A stretch of DNA of 64,000 nt, from the NCBI RefSeq assembly GCF_016695175.1, contig NZ_CP068022.1, forward strand, positions 1,102,001-1,166,000, in the 5' to 3' direction. Below, piece by piece: positions 33,399 to 41,983 of this stretch. The notes beneath the pieces were generated by a model, which was given only the letters and a program-made list of their open reading frames with translations, did no database searches and was not told where the DNA came from. Numbering within the stretch: the first letter of the stretch is position 1; each line of letters opens with the position of its first letter. A program made the position numbers and the translations under genes. Source of the DNA: Pseudoalteromonas sp. GCY. GTDB lineage: Bacteria; Pseudomonadota; Gammaproteobacteria; Enterobacterales; Alteromonadaceae.

Positions 33399-36242
33399 AT
33401 GAAACAATTCAAGCGTTCTAAGTTAAGTATGCTTATCACTTCCGCATGCCTAATCGGTGGAAGTTTAAGTATCCAAGCATCAGCCGAGGAAGCAGCTGAT
33501 GGTGCTAATGAAGAAGTCGAAAGAATTTCTATTACAGGTTCTCGTATTCAACGTGTCGCGTTAACTGCGAAAACGCCGGTTATCGAACTAGACGGTTCTG
33601 AGTTTGCAATATCTGGTAACTTAAACGTCGAGCAAAAGCTTGCCGAACTACCGCTAACCGTTCCTTCTTTCGGACCAAGTTCAAATAACCCTGGTGACGG
33701 TACCGCGCGAGTAAATTTACGTGGCCTAGGTGATGAGCGTACCCTTGTTCTTGTTAATGGTCGCCGCTGGGTACCAGCAACACAAACAGGTGTTGTCGAC
33801 TTAAACACTATTCCTGCTTCTCTTATTGAAGGTGTAGACATTATTACAGGTGGTGCAGGTGCGGTATATGGCTCTGATGCACTAGCAGGTGTTGTAAACT
33901 TTCGTTTAAAAGACGACTTCGAAGGCGCTGAAATTTCTGCGTTATACGACATCACCGAAGAGGGCGATGGTGAAAAGTTCAACACAGATCTTACGCTTGG
34001 TGGCAACTTTGCAGACGGTAAAGGCAACGCCACTATTTATTTTGGTTACGCTAAACGTGAATCAATCTTCCAAGGCGACAGAGACTTTACTAATGTAACT
34101 CTCACTGAAGGCGATACAGGTTTAGTGCCTGGTGGATCATCTGGTATTCCTGGGACAAGAATATTTGCAGGCCCTACACTTCCTAACGGTACAACTCTAG
34201 GTCGTTTTGGTCCAAATGGTGAAGGCCTACCATATACATCAGCCGATGCATTTAACTATGCCCCTGATAACTACCTGCAACTACCGCAAGAGCGTTTAAC
34301 ACTTAACTCTTTTGCACACTATTACATCAATGATGAAACTCGCTTATATAGTGAATTATCTTTCATTCGCAACGAAGTACCATCACAACTAGCTCCGACT
34401 CCAGCGTTCGTAAATGGCTTGGTGGTTAACCCTGACAGTCCATACTTCGGTGCAGACGTTCAAGCTGCAATGAAAGCGTTAGTACCTGAACTTGATGCTG
34501 AAGGTGAACCAACTGGCAATATGGTTAGTCAACTTGACGCCGATGGTAACTTTACATTCGCTACAATCGGTCGTCGTATGGTTGAAAACGGTCCACGTCA
34601 ATCGATTGATACACGTAATGCGATGCGAGTGTTGATAGGTGTTGATGGCTTTATCGGTGACTGGGCATACAACGCTTACTACAGCCGCTCTGAGCTAGAC
34701 CGCTCTAACCTACTTAATAACGACGTTTCTGAAACGCGCTTCAGACAAGCTATTTTAGTAACTGACGATGGTAGTGCATGTCAAGACACGTCAGGTGGCT
34801 GTGCACCATTGAACATCTTCGGTGAAGGTAATATTTCACAAGCTGCGATTGATTTTATCAATGTTGGTGCATCTAACGTAACGAACATCAAACAAGAAAT
34901 TTTCCATATCGATTTTGCTGGTGAGCTACCATTTACTGTGCCTTCTGCTGATATGCCAATTGGTTTTGTAATTGGCTACGAAAGCCGTTTTGATGATTCA
35001 CGCTTCCGCCCTGATGAGTTCTTAGCATCCGGTGATGTTTTGGGCTTTAACGCTGGCGAACCAACAGTTGGTAGTTATAGCGTTGATGAAATATTCACCG
35101 AGATTGATATTCCATTAGTAACTGATGCAGCATTTGCTGAAGACATTACACTGTGGTTTGCGGGACGTCTTTCTGACTATTCAAACATTGGTAATGCATC
35201 TTCATTTGCAACAACTATAAACTGGAAAGTGAATGAATACGTATCTTTCCGAGCTGGTTATCAAGAATCTGTACGTGCGCCTAATATCGCCGAGCTATTC
35301 CAGGGCGCTGCGAATGGTTTCCCAAGCGCAACCGATCCATGTAGCGTTGATGGTTTTGTAGAAGGTACAACTGACAGAGCGCTTTGTGAGGCTCACGGTG
35401 TTGCGTCTTCTCAAGTAGGTGTATTTGAACAAGCAAACGCGCAAATCGAAGGTAGCTTCGGTGGTAATCCTGACCTGAAAGAAGAAACATCAGAAACCGT
35501 TACTCTTGGTCTTGTTATTACACCAACCGAAAACTTTGACATTACAATCGATTACTTTGATATCACGATTGATGATGCAATCGATGTACTAGGTGGTGGC
35601 GTAAACAATATTCTGGATGTTTGTTACAATCAACTTAAAGATCCTAACTCTGAATACTGTCAAGCAATTACTCGTCGTCCTGACGGTAACGTAGACCTTG
35701 TTACAGCGCTAAACGCGAACATCGCGTCGCTAGGCACAAAAGGTTATGACGTTAACTTCAACTGGACCACAGAACTTGATTTTGGAATTGGTGAGAATGG
35801 TTCAACACTGAACATTAACTCTAAGAACACAATCTTGGATAAGTTCTTTAGAACGCCAAGCGTTGGCTTCACAGAAACTAATTACTGTGCTGGTAAATTT
35901 GGTAATACTTGTGGTATACCACGTCCAGAATTCCAGAGTAATAACCGCTTTACATGGACTTCAGGTGATTTGAGCGTAGCGGCGCTAGTTCGATATATGA
36001 GCGAAGTTGATGAAGATACTGGCGAAAACGAAATTGTGCCTATATCTAAAGCAGAATGGTACCTTGACCTTAGTGCGAGCTACCACTTCACGGATCACCT
36101 ACAAGCAACATTTGGTATTAAAAATGTGTTAGACACTGAGCCAACTCCATTAGGTGATGCTCAACAACAAGCAAATACATTCCCAGAGTTGTATGACGTA
36201 ATAGGTCCTCGCTACTTCGTGAGTGCTGTGTACACGTTCTAA
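33399..36242 (+). CDS. TonB-dependent receptor in an operon with two hydroxylase-domain proteins
   Basis: From ATG 33399 (after AGGGG) the protein is 947 residues with a signal peptide (LITSACLIGGSLSIQASA). The TonB-box-like ERISITGSRIQRV, a plug with VNLRGLGDERTLVLVNGRRW and ITGGAGAVYGSDALAGVVNF, and a barrel ending YFVSAVYTF follow. The NGRRWVP and DLNTIPASLIEGVDIITGGAGAVYGSDA patterns are typical of a receptor subgroup common in Alteromonadales and Caulobacterales that often lies beside TPR/hydroxylase or halogenase genes. Ligand is unknown; peptides are one guess. An intrinsic terminator follows. Confidence 0.92.
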   Translation: MKQFKRSKLSMLITSACLIGGSLSIQASAEEAADGANEEVERISITGSRIQRVALTAKTPVIELDGSEFAISGNLNVEQKLAELPLTVPSFGPSSNNPGDGTARVNLRGLGDERTLVLVNGRRWVPATQTGVVDLNTIPASLIEGVDIITGGAGAVYGSDALAGVVNFRLKDDFEGAEISALYDITEEGDGEKFNTDLTLGGNFADGKGNATIYFGYAKRESIFQGDRDFTNVTLTEGDTGLVPGGSSGIPGTRIFAGPTLPNGTTLGRFGPNGEGLPYTSADAFNYAPDNYLQLPQERLTLNSFAHYYINDETRLYSELSFIRNEVPSQLAPTPAFVNGLVVNPDSPYFGADVQAAMKALVPELDAEGEPTGNMVSQLDADGNFTFATIGRRMVENGPRQSIDTRNAMRVLIGVDGFIGDWAYNAYYSRSELDRSNLLNNDVSETRFRQAILVTDDGSACQDTSGGCAPLNIFGEGNISQAAIDFINVGASNVTNIKQEIFHIDFAGELPFTVPSADMPIGFVIGYESRFDDSRFRPDEFLASGDVLGFNAGEPTVGSYSVDEIFTEIDIPLVTDAAFAEDITLWFAGRLSDYSNIGNASSFATTINWKVNEYVSFRAGYQESVRAPNIAELFQGAANGFPSATDPCSVDGFVEGTTDRALCEAHGVASSQVGVFEQANAQIEGSFGGNPDLKEETSETVTLGLVITPTENFDITIDYFDITIDDAIDVLGGGVNNILDVCYNQLKDPNSEYCQAITRRPDGNVDLVTALNANIASLGTKGYDVNFNWTTELDFGIGENGSTLNINSKNTILDKFFRTPSVGFTETNYCAGKFGNTCGIPRPEFQSNNRFTWTSGDLSVAALVRYMSEVDEDTGENEIVPISKAEWYLDLSASYHFTDHLQATFGIKNVLDTEPTPLGDAQQQANTFPELYDVIGPRYFVSAVYTF

Positions 36243-36260
36243 TCCACTAATACAGAAAAC

Positions 36261-36283
36261 AAGGGAGCTTCGGCTCCCTTTTC
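36261..36283 (+). terminator. Intrinsic terminator after the TonB receptor
   Basis: AAGGGAGC-TTCG-GCTCCCTT followed by TTC forms an 8-bp stem with a stable UUCG loop 19 bases after the stop codon. It should separate strong receptor expression from the downstream genes, which may be read at a lower level. Confidence 0.88.
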
Positions 36284-36464
36284 AGTTATTAGTGTAATAG
36301 TTTTTTATTCACAGCAGGTTACTAAGTTTTAAATCAAGCTCGCTGAAAGATTGGTTAATACTAACAAAACTTCAAGCAGCGTCACTTTGCTCGCAACTAA
36401 GTCGAGTTTGGCTAAAATAAAAAGTATGCAGCTCAGTCTAATTGACCGTTTAAGAAAAAATAAT

Positions 36465-38264
36465 ATGAAGCAAGCGCCCGAAATTACTAATGCAGTTCAA
36501 GATGCTTTCAAATTGATCCAACAAAAACAATATCAACAAGCGCTAACTAAGTTACAGCCTTTTACTGACTCGCCTCACCCCGATTTGCATTACCTTTTGG
36601 GAATTTGCTATAAATCACTTGCTGAATGGCAAAGCGCAATAACCTCATTAAGTGATGCAGCTAAACTCGCCCCACTTAAAACTGAAATCTTAACTCATCT
36701 AGCCAAATGTTACTGGCTATCGGGTGATTTACACCAAGCAGAAGCCCATTACCTTGCGCTGTATGAAGCTGAGCCCAAAAATCTAGATTTACTTAAAAAC
36801 TTGTCGCTTCTGTATCTTGAACAAAACCGGCTCGACTTGGCAAGTGAGTGGGCACTCAAAGGACAATCTCTAGATGATTCTGGACAACTTACCAAAATAC
36901 TCGGGGACGTTGAAAAAACAAGAGGAAACCTCAGTGAGGCGATCAGTTACTATCAACAAGTTCCCCAACACTCTCCGGTTGTCTTTCGGGCAATACACAA
37001 CTTAGGCCTTTGCTATAAATTACAGGCTAAATTTGACCAAGCAATTCAATGCTTTAAATTTGTGTATCAAAAAGCACCTGAACACTATGAACCGCTTTAC
37101 AATCTCGGGGACTGCTTTTTTGCAAATGGTCAATTTGAACAAGCACAACAAGCCTACAACCTGGCATTGAAGCAAGCCCCATATAATCCAATCATACATA
37201 AAGCAATTAACGAGCTTTACTGGCAAAGTGGTCAGCATCCGCTTTTTGCTACCAGTTTGCTAACCGCGCTGGAGTCAGCAAATAACCGCCTAGAACTCAT
37301 AGAGTGCCTAGCTGAACTGTACTGGAATACTAATCAATACAGATTATGTGAGGAGTGTATTCAGGCGTCAGGTTACGCCGATACTTCAGCTACATTACTC
37401 GCTTTAAGAGGGCGTCTGGCGGCCACAAACAATGAGCTAAATGCAGCCTTTGAGCATTTCGATAATGCCAATAAGATAGTCGTTAATTACGACAGGATAT
37501 GTGAGCAAGCAAAATTTGCAATCCAGCTTGGAAAGTTCAGTACCGCACAATCCCTGCTCGAAAAAGTGTTGCAAGCGCAGCCCAACTCACAACTTGCATT
37601 AGCTTGGCTAAGCGTAGTGTATCAAGCTACCGATAAACAAAAGCACCACGCTCTATGCAACCCTGATTTTATTCTGACCACAACCTTAGGTGCTCCGAGC
37701 GGCTATCAAGACACTGAAGACTTTCTTAAAGAGTTGGAGTCATGCTTACTAACACTTCATCAAGGCAAACAAGCTCCAAGTGAACAGACCTTAGTAAATG
37801 GCTCACAAATTTCAGGAGGCTTGCTTAATAGAGATATCGAAATCATCTCTAAAGCTCGAGATCAACTACTGCAAGATATAGATAAATGCCTTAATAAGTT
37901 GGAAGTAGATCCAGAGCATCCTTTTTTGGCTCATTTACACAAAGAGAAATGCATTACAGGCTCATGGTCTGTCAAACTGACGGAGCAAGGCTTCCACGTG
38001 AGCCATATTCATCCCGCAGGTTGGATTAGTGTAGTTTTATATATCAACACGCCAAATGACGGCAGCAACAATGGTGTAATTGAATTTGGACGGCCACCAC
38101 TGGCACCACCCTACGATTTTCCACCATTCAAAACCGTAAAGCCTCAACGAGGGCAAATCGTGATCTTCCCCTCTTATTTTTGGCATGGAACACAGCCATT
38201 TAACCCTACGGGTAATAACTATCGAATGACTTTGCCACTCGATATTGGCGTTATTAATAAATAG
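36465..38264 (+). CDS. TPR protein with C-terminal 2OG-Fe(II) oxygenase domain
   Basis: From ATG 36465 the protein is 599 residues; an in-frame ATG at 36426 is an alternative, as neither has a strong ribosome site. Residues 1-370 are a string of tetratricopeptide repeats (for example HYEPLYNLGDCFFANGQFEQ). The C-terminal 180 residues match the 2OG-FeII_Oxy_5 type: HVSHIHPAGWISVVLYINTP supplies early iron ligands and IVIFPSYFWHGTQPF the late His, with an Arg in NNYRMTLPLDI for 2-oxoglutarate. Such fusions are predicted protein or peptide hydroxylases. It lies 17 bases before the next hydroxylase gene and downstream of the TonB receptor. Confidence 0.85.
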   Translation: MKQAPEITNAVQDAFKLIQQKQYQQALTKLQPFTDSPHPDLHYLLGICYKSLAEWQSAITSLSDAAKLAPLKTEILTHLAKCYWLSGDLHQAEAHYLALYEAEPKNLDLLKNLSLLYLEQNRLDLASEWALKGQSLDDSGQLTKILGDVEKTRGNLSEAISYYQQVPQHSPVVFRAIHNLGLCYKLQAKFDQAIQCFKFVYQKAPEHYEPLYNLGDCFFANGQFEQAQQAYNLALKQAPYNPIIHKAINELYWQSGQHPLFATSLLTALESANNRLELIECLAELYWNTNQYRLCEECIQASGYADTSATLLALRGRLAATNNELNAAFEHFDNANKIVVNYDRICEQAKFAIQLGKFSTAQSLLEKVLQAQPNSQLALAWLSVVYQATDKQKHHALCNPDFILTTTLGAPSGYQDTEDFLKELESCLLTLHQGKQAPSEQTLVNGSQISGGLLNRDIEIISKARDQLLQDIDKCLNKLEVDPEHPFLAHLHKEKCITGSWSVKLTEQGFHVSHIHPAGWISVVLYINTPNDGSNNGVIEFGRPPLAPPYDFPPFKTVKPQRGQIVIFPSYFWHGTQPFNPTGNNYRMTLPLDIGVINK

Positions 38265-38281
38265 AAAGAGAAACCACTTTA

Positions 38282-39442
38282 ATGACAAACGAAGAGACAC
38301 AACCTCTCAATATAGACTCACTTTTACAGCCAATTCTCGAATGTGAGCCACAAAATAGTTGGCCATTATTATTATCGAAGCTAATCGATAGCTATCCTCA
38401 AAGTGCTGAACTAAGCTATCGGGTTGCTGTAATTTTAGAGCAAATTGGAGCGTTACCTGAAAGTGAAAAGGCCTACTTTCACTGCCTTACTCTGGCACCC
38501 AAAAACTACTTAGTGTATCTGTACCTTGGACATTTATTAGAGAAGAAGGGAGAAGACAGTACAGCACTCGTATGTTACACACTATGTGAAGCACTCACAG
38601 GTAGCTTTAAGCGGCTTCAACTCGCCAATAGCACCGCCCCCCAAACACTTGAGCGCTTCCAAAAAGCTTGGCAGTGTATGGAAAAAAACCTTGGTACAGC
38701 ATCAAGCATTGAGTCCGGTCGCTGGGTGCAATACTGCAGTAAACCCTTCGAAACAGCTCAAGCACCACACCTTTTTTACGTCGCGAATTTAAGTGCTCGT
38801 CCTATCTGGCCCGCGGAGCAATTTGCATGGTATGAAAGCTTTAACGCTACGATCCCCGACATTATCAAAGAGTTTCACACTGCTTTTGATACCGCATCTT
38901 CACACCTTACGCCTTATTTGTCGGGTAAAGAGTATGAAAGCGCATTTCCAATGCTCGCAAATAGTAACAACTGGCAAGCGTTATCCCTTTTTAAAGAGGG
39001 TGTGGAAGACGTTTCAGTGTCAAAGCACTTTCCTATACTTAAAAAAGCCTTAGAGAAAGTACCTTGTTACGGCTTAACCGCATCTCCATACGAAGTGTTT
39101 TACTCTAAATTAGCCAAAGGCCAAACCATCACTCCACATTACGGCCTTTCGAACCACAGCTTAACAGTGCATTTAGCCATAGATATTCCCCATAACTGTT
39201 ACCTAGACGTCAATGGCGAGCGTGTTTCTTGGCAAGAACATCAACTCACCATCTTCGATGACTCCTATTTGCATATGGCACATAATGGCAGCGACCGTGA
39301 CCGAATTGTACTTATATTCTCAATTTGGCATCCTGATCTAACATCGACTCAACGCCAAGCAATCCAATCAGAATTTAAAAATAGACAGCACTGGATTGAT
39401 AATTTGAACGTAACTTTGGATCAATATAGAAACGATCACTAG
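38282..39442 (+). CDS. Aspartyl/asparaginyl beta-hydroxylase domain protein with TPR N-terminus
   Basis: The 386-residue protein begins with TPR-like helices (residues 20-110) and ends with an Asp/Asn beta-hydroxylase domain. Key segments are ITPHYGLSNHSLTVHLAIDIP (iron His), WQEHQLTIFDDSYLHMAHN (second His) and DRIVLIFSIWHPDL (2-oxoglutarate Arg). It is the second iron-dependent hydroxylase in the operon, 17 bases after the first. Known members hydroxylate Asp/Asn in proteins or peptides; the substrate here is unknown. A strong terminator follows at 39557. Confidence 0.88.
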   Translation: MTNEETQPLNIDSLLQPILECEPQNSWPLLLSKLIDSYPQSAELSYRVAVILEQIGALPESEKAYFHCLTLAPKNYLVYLYLGHLLEKKGEDSTALVCYTLCEALTGSFKRLQLANSTAPQTLERFQKAWQCMEKNLGTASSIESGRWVQYCSKPFETAQAPHLFYVANLSARPIWPAEQFAWYESFNATIPDIIKEFHTAFDTASSHLTPYLSGKEYESAFPMLANSNNWQALSLFKEGVEDVSVSKHFPILKKALEKVPCYGLTASPYEVFYSKLAKGQTITPHYGLSNHSLTVHLAIDIPHNCYLDVNGERVSWQEHQLTIFDDSYLHMAHNGSDRDRIVLIFSIWHPDLTSTQRQAIQSEFKNRQHWIDNLNVTLDQYRNDH

Positions 39443-39556
39443 AATCCTAATTTTCGTCACGTCTCCCCCCCAACTTACCACAAAAGGGGTTGTTACTATG
39501 TGAATAACCCGTAACTTAAAGTCTGACCTTATGATTAAGGTCTCCCTGGATAATTT

Positions 39557-39579
39557 CGGGGGGTAACCCCCGTTTTTTT
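39557..39579 (+). terminator. Intrinsic terminator of the receptor/hydroxylase operon
   Basis: The stem CGGGGG/CCCCCG with a GTAA loop is followed by seven T residues, about 115 bases after the last hydroxylase stop and before the SelW-like gene. Confidence 0.92.
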
Positions 39580-39645
39580 CATACTAGCCACATCATAAAT
39601 CACAGTGCTAAAATCCAATCACAATCTTCAAGTTAATGTAAATTC

Positions 39646-39921
39646 ATGCAAAAACCGATCATTACAATTCATTATTGCGTGCTTTGCCAATGGATGCTGC
39701 GAGCTTCTTGGCTTGCACAAGAATTGCTTTCAACTTTCTCTGACGATTTAAAACAAGTTGCACTTGCACCAGCAAGTAAAGGCGTATTCGAAATCTACTA
39801 CAACGATACGTTAATTTGGTGCCGAAAAGCAGATGATGGTTTTCCAGAAGCCAAGGTGCTCAAAAGAAGAGTGAGAGATTTATTAGATCCTGAGCGTGAT
39901 TTAGGCCATGTAGATAAGTAA
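39646..39921 (+). CDS. SelT/SelW/SelH-family thioredoxin-like protein (Cys form)
   Basis: The 91-residue protein has an N-terminal beta strand followed by the redox motif CVLC (ITIHYCVLCQWMLRASWLAQELL). It then has the family's GVFEIYYNDTLIWCRKADDGFPEAKVLKRRVRDLL. In selenoprotein W relatives the second position of the motif can be selenocysteine; here it is an ordinary Cys. The start at ATG 39646 gives the expected length. Function in bacteria is uncertain, probably redox related. Confidence 0.85.
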   Translation: MQKPIITIHYCVLCQWMLRASWLAQELLSTFSDDLKQVALAPASKGVFEIYYNDTLIWCRKADDGFPEAKVLKRRVRDLLDPERDLGHVDK

Positions 39922-39973
39922 CCATAACTTAAAAAACATGAGATTGAGCGGGCTAAATAGCCCACTCAATCCA

Positions 39974-40456
39974 CTATACTTGCTCAGCAAAATCGATGAG
40001 TTCTTGCCCTGATAGGCGATAAATAATCCATTCGTTTTGTGCTTTAGCACCGATACTTTCATAAAAATCGATTGATGGCTTGTTCCAGTCCAGTACCACC
40101 CACTCAAAGCGACCGCAGTCCTTTTGTAGTGCAAGTCTTGCTAGGTATTTCATGATCCCTTTACCTGCACCAACACCGCGTTTGTCTTGTGACACATATA
40201 AGTCTTCAAGATACAGCCCGTGCTTGCCAAGCCAAGTAGAATAATTAAAGAAATACACTGCGAACCCGATTGCTTCACCATCTAGTTCACAAATAACGCT
40301 GTGCGCTCTGGCTTCTTTACCAAACAGTTTCTGTTCTATTTCTTCCACAGTATTGAGCACGGCATCTGGCTCTTTCTCATAAATTGCAAGTTCGTTGATA
40401 AAGTGCAGTATCGTCGCGGCATCAGCTACTTCTGCTGGGCGAATTGAAAGGCTCAT
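39974..40456 (-). CDS. GNAT N-acetyltransferase (diamine acetyltransferase-like)
   Basis: The 160-residue GNAT protein has SIRPAEVADAATILHFINELAIYEK, the acetyl-CoA loop QDKRGVGAGKGIMKYLA, and FEWVVLDWNKPSIDFYESIGA near the end. The pattern with ELAxYEK and EDLYV resembles spermidine/spermine-type acetyltransferases, but other small amines are possible. It is a single gene convergent with the SelW-like gene. Confidence 0.85.
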   Translation of the reverse strand: MSLSIRPAEVADAATILHFINELAIYEKEPDAVLNTVEEIEQKLFGKEARAHSVICELDGEAIGFAVYFFNYSTWLGKHGLYLEDLYVSQDKRGVGAGKGIMKYLARLALQKDCGRFEWVVLDWNKPSIDFYESIGAKAQNEWIIYRLSGQELIDFAEQV

Positions 40457-40598
40457 AATAGCTCCTGTATATAGATTTTAGCTAGCTTAGCAAATTGTAA
40501 AGGGGGATGACAGCACCTTTCAGACATCAGCAAAGTGAACAAACTCTCCAGCTCGTTCGTATAAGGAGCTAACCGTTTTTATGTAGGAAGAGGTTAGT

Positions 40599-41126
40599 AT
40601 GCAAAGGACCATCTTTGCCTTTTTGATGTTGCTATTCAGCACTCAGGGTTTCGCAAGCACTAGTGATCTTGTAAATCAATTTATAGAAAACCCTCAACAG
40701 GTCGGTAAAACAAGTCGAATGACCTATCTTTTTTGGGATGTTTATGATGCCAGCCTTTATGCGCCACAAGGAGCGTACTCTCAAGACCAGCCTTTTGTAT
40801 TGGTGCTACATTATTTACGCGCACTTGACGGCAAAGAGATAGCAAAACGCTCATTAGAAGAGATGCAAAAGCAAGGGTTTAGTGATTCAAGTCGAGGTGA
40901 GCGATGGCTAACAAAAATGGCGCAAATATTTCCTGATGTCTCAAAAGATACCGTGCTATTAGGTGTCAGAACTGCTGACGGTTATACTCAATTTTATCAA
41001 GATGACAAGCTTATTGGCGAAGTGAAAGATTCGGAATTTACTACCCGTTTTTTCAATATTTGGCTCGGTGAAAAAACATCCGAACCAACCATACGAGCCG
41101 AGCTTCTAGGTCTAAAGCGGAAATAG
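40599..41126 (+). CDS. Exported chalcone-isomerase-like domain protein
   Basis: The 175-residue protein has a signal peptide (IFAFLMLLFSTQGFAS) followed by the bacterial chalcone-isomerase-like pattern. This has GKTSRMTYLFWDVYDASLYAP, LHYLRALDGKEIAKRSLEEM and DGYTQFYQDDKLIGEV. Enzymatic activity is not established for these bacterial members. It lies 95 bases before a DUF3833 lipoprotein gene, a pairing seen in related marine bacteria, which suggests a shared envelope role. Confidence 0.85.
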   Translation: MQRTIFAFLMLLFSTQGFASTSDLVNQFIENPQQVGKTSRMTYLFWDVYDASLYAPQGAYSQDQPFVLVLHYLRALDGKEIAKRSLEEMQKQGFSDSSRGERWLTKMAQIFPDVSKDTVLLGVRTADGYTQFYQDDKLIGEVKDSEFTTRFFNIWLGEKTSEPTIRAELLGLKRK

Positions 41127-41221
41127 CATATGGGTTTTTTCCGTTAATTTCATCTTCGCTATTTGGCTCACATATCAAAAGCAATAGCACTCAAAGTGGC
41201 CTCAAGCCTAAGGAGAAAACA

Positions 41222-41752
41222 ATGCGCATCACTCTTGCAGTACTCACCTTATTTTTATTGTCGGCATGCAGTTCGGGCATTGACGGTAAAAAATACTCGA
41301 CACTTAAACCGCAATTTGACCCCTATGAGTTTTTTGTTGGTGACATAAAAGCATGGGGGATAGTCCAAGACAGAGATGGTAACTTAGTTCAACAGTTTAC
41401 CGTCGATATCAAAGGCTCAATCAATAACCAGTCAGAGCTTGTTTTAGATGAGTCCTTCAACTATCTACTCGGTGATGGCGTGAAAACACGAGTTTGGACT
41501 ATTACAAAAGCATCTGGCAACCAGTATTCAGGCCGCGCCGACGATATCCTCAACTCGGCATCGGGTGAAACCTACGGCAATGCGATGAATTGGCAGTATA
41601 GAATGGACTTACCCGTTGACGACACCAGCTACGAAGTACACTTTGATGATTGGATGTGGTCTTTTGACCAAACCACTCTCATGAACCGCTCTTATATTGA
41701 AAAGTTCGGTATTGTGATGGCTGAAGTCACAATATTTATGCAAAGGCAATAA
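41222..41752 (+). CDS. DUF3833 lipoprotein
   Basis: The 176-residue protein has a lipoprotein signal (LAVLTLFLLSACSS, lipidated Cys16). It continues with FDPYEFFVGDIKAWGIVQDRDGNLVQQF and ends with MNRSYIEKFGIVMAEVTIFM, both typical of DUF3833. AGGAG lies just before ATG 41222. Family function is unknown. It probably forms a transcription unit with the chalcone-isomerase-like gene. Confidence 0.87.
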   Translation: MRITLAVLTLFLLSACSSGIDGKKYSTLKPQFDPYEFFVGDIKAWGIVQDRDGNLVQQFTVDIKGSINNQSELVLDESFNYLLGDGVKTRVWTITKASGNQYSGRADDILNSASGETYGNAMNWQYRMDLPVDDTSYEVHFDDWMWSFDQTTLMNRSYIEKFGIVMAEVTIFMQRQ

Positions 41753-41791
41753 TAATTACGCCAAATCAACTTCAATTTAACCTTCTTACTC

Positions 41792-41824
41792 GTGTATTTG
41801 TCTACAATTTGTAGACAAATACAC
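41792..41824. repeat. 33-nt near-perfect palindrome
   Basis: Arms of 16 bases (GTGTATTTGTCTACAA and TTGTAGACAAATACAC) pair without mismatch around one central base. It lies 39 bases after the DUF3833 stop and 160 bases before the prolyl oligopeptidase. There is no following T run. It could be a regulator site or a transcript-end structure. Confidence 0.7.
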
Positions 41825-41983
41825 CGGCTTCACTACAATCCACAGCTATTCTAGTAGCGTAATCATGTCCAACACTGATAAATGCTTAACGAAAAATGCC
41901 GTATCGAAAAGTCTTATTGCTGAGTAAGGCGCAAGAAACTGCGGCGAGATAGTAGCTAATAAGAACCAATAGGAATCCCCACA

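Noticed and set aside
33548..34033. 161-codon minus-strand frame in the TonB receptor
   Set aside because: Shadow of the plug domain coding sequence; composition is Pro/Ser/Arg-rich as expected from antisense reading.
41870..41983. Possible dispersed repeat upstream of the prolyl oligopeptidase
   Set aside because: The stretch around 41925-41965 has the look of a repeated extragenic sequence, but no second copy was found in this window, so it is not reported as a repeat.
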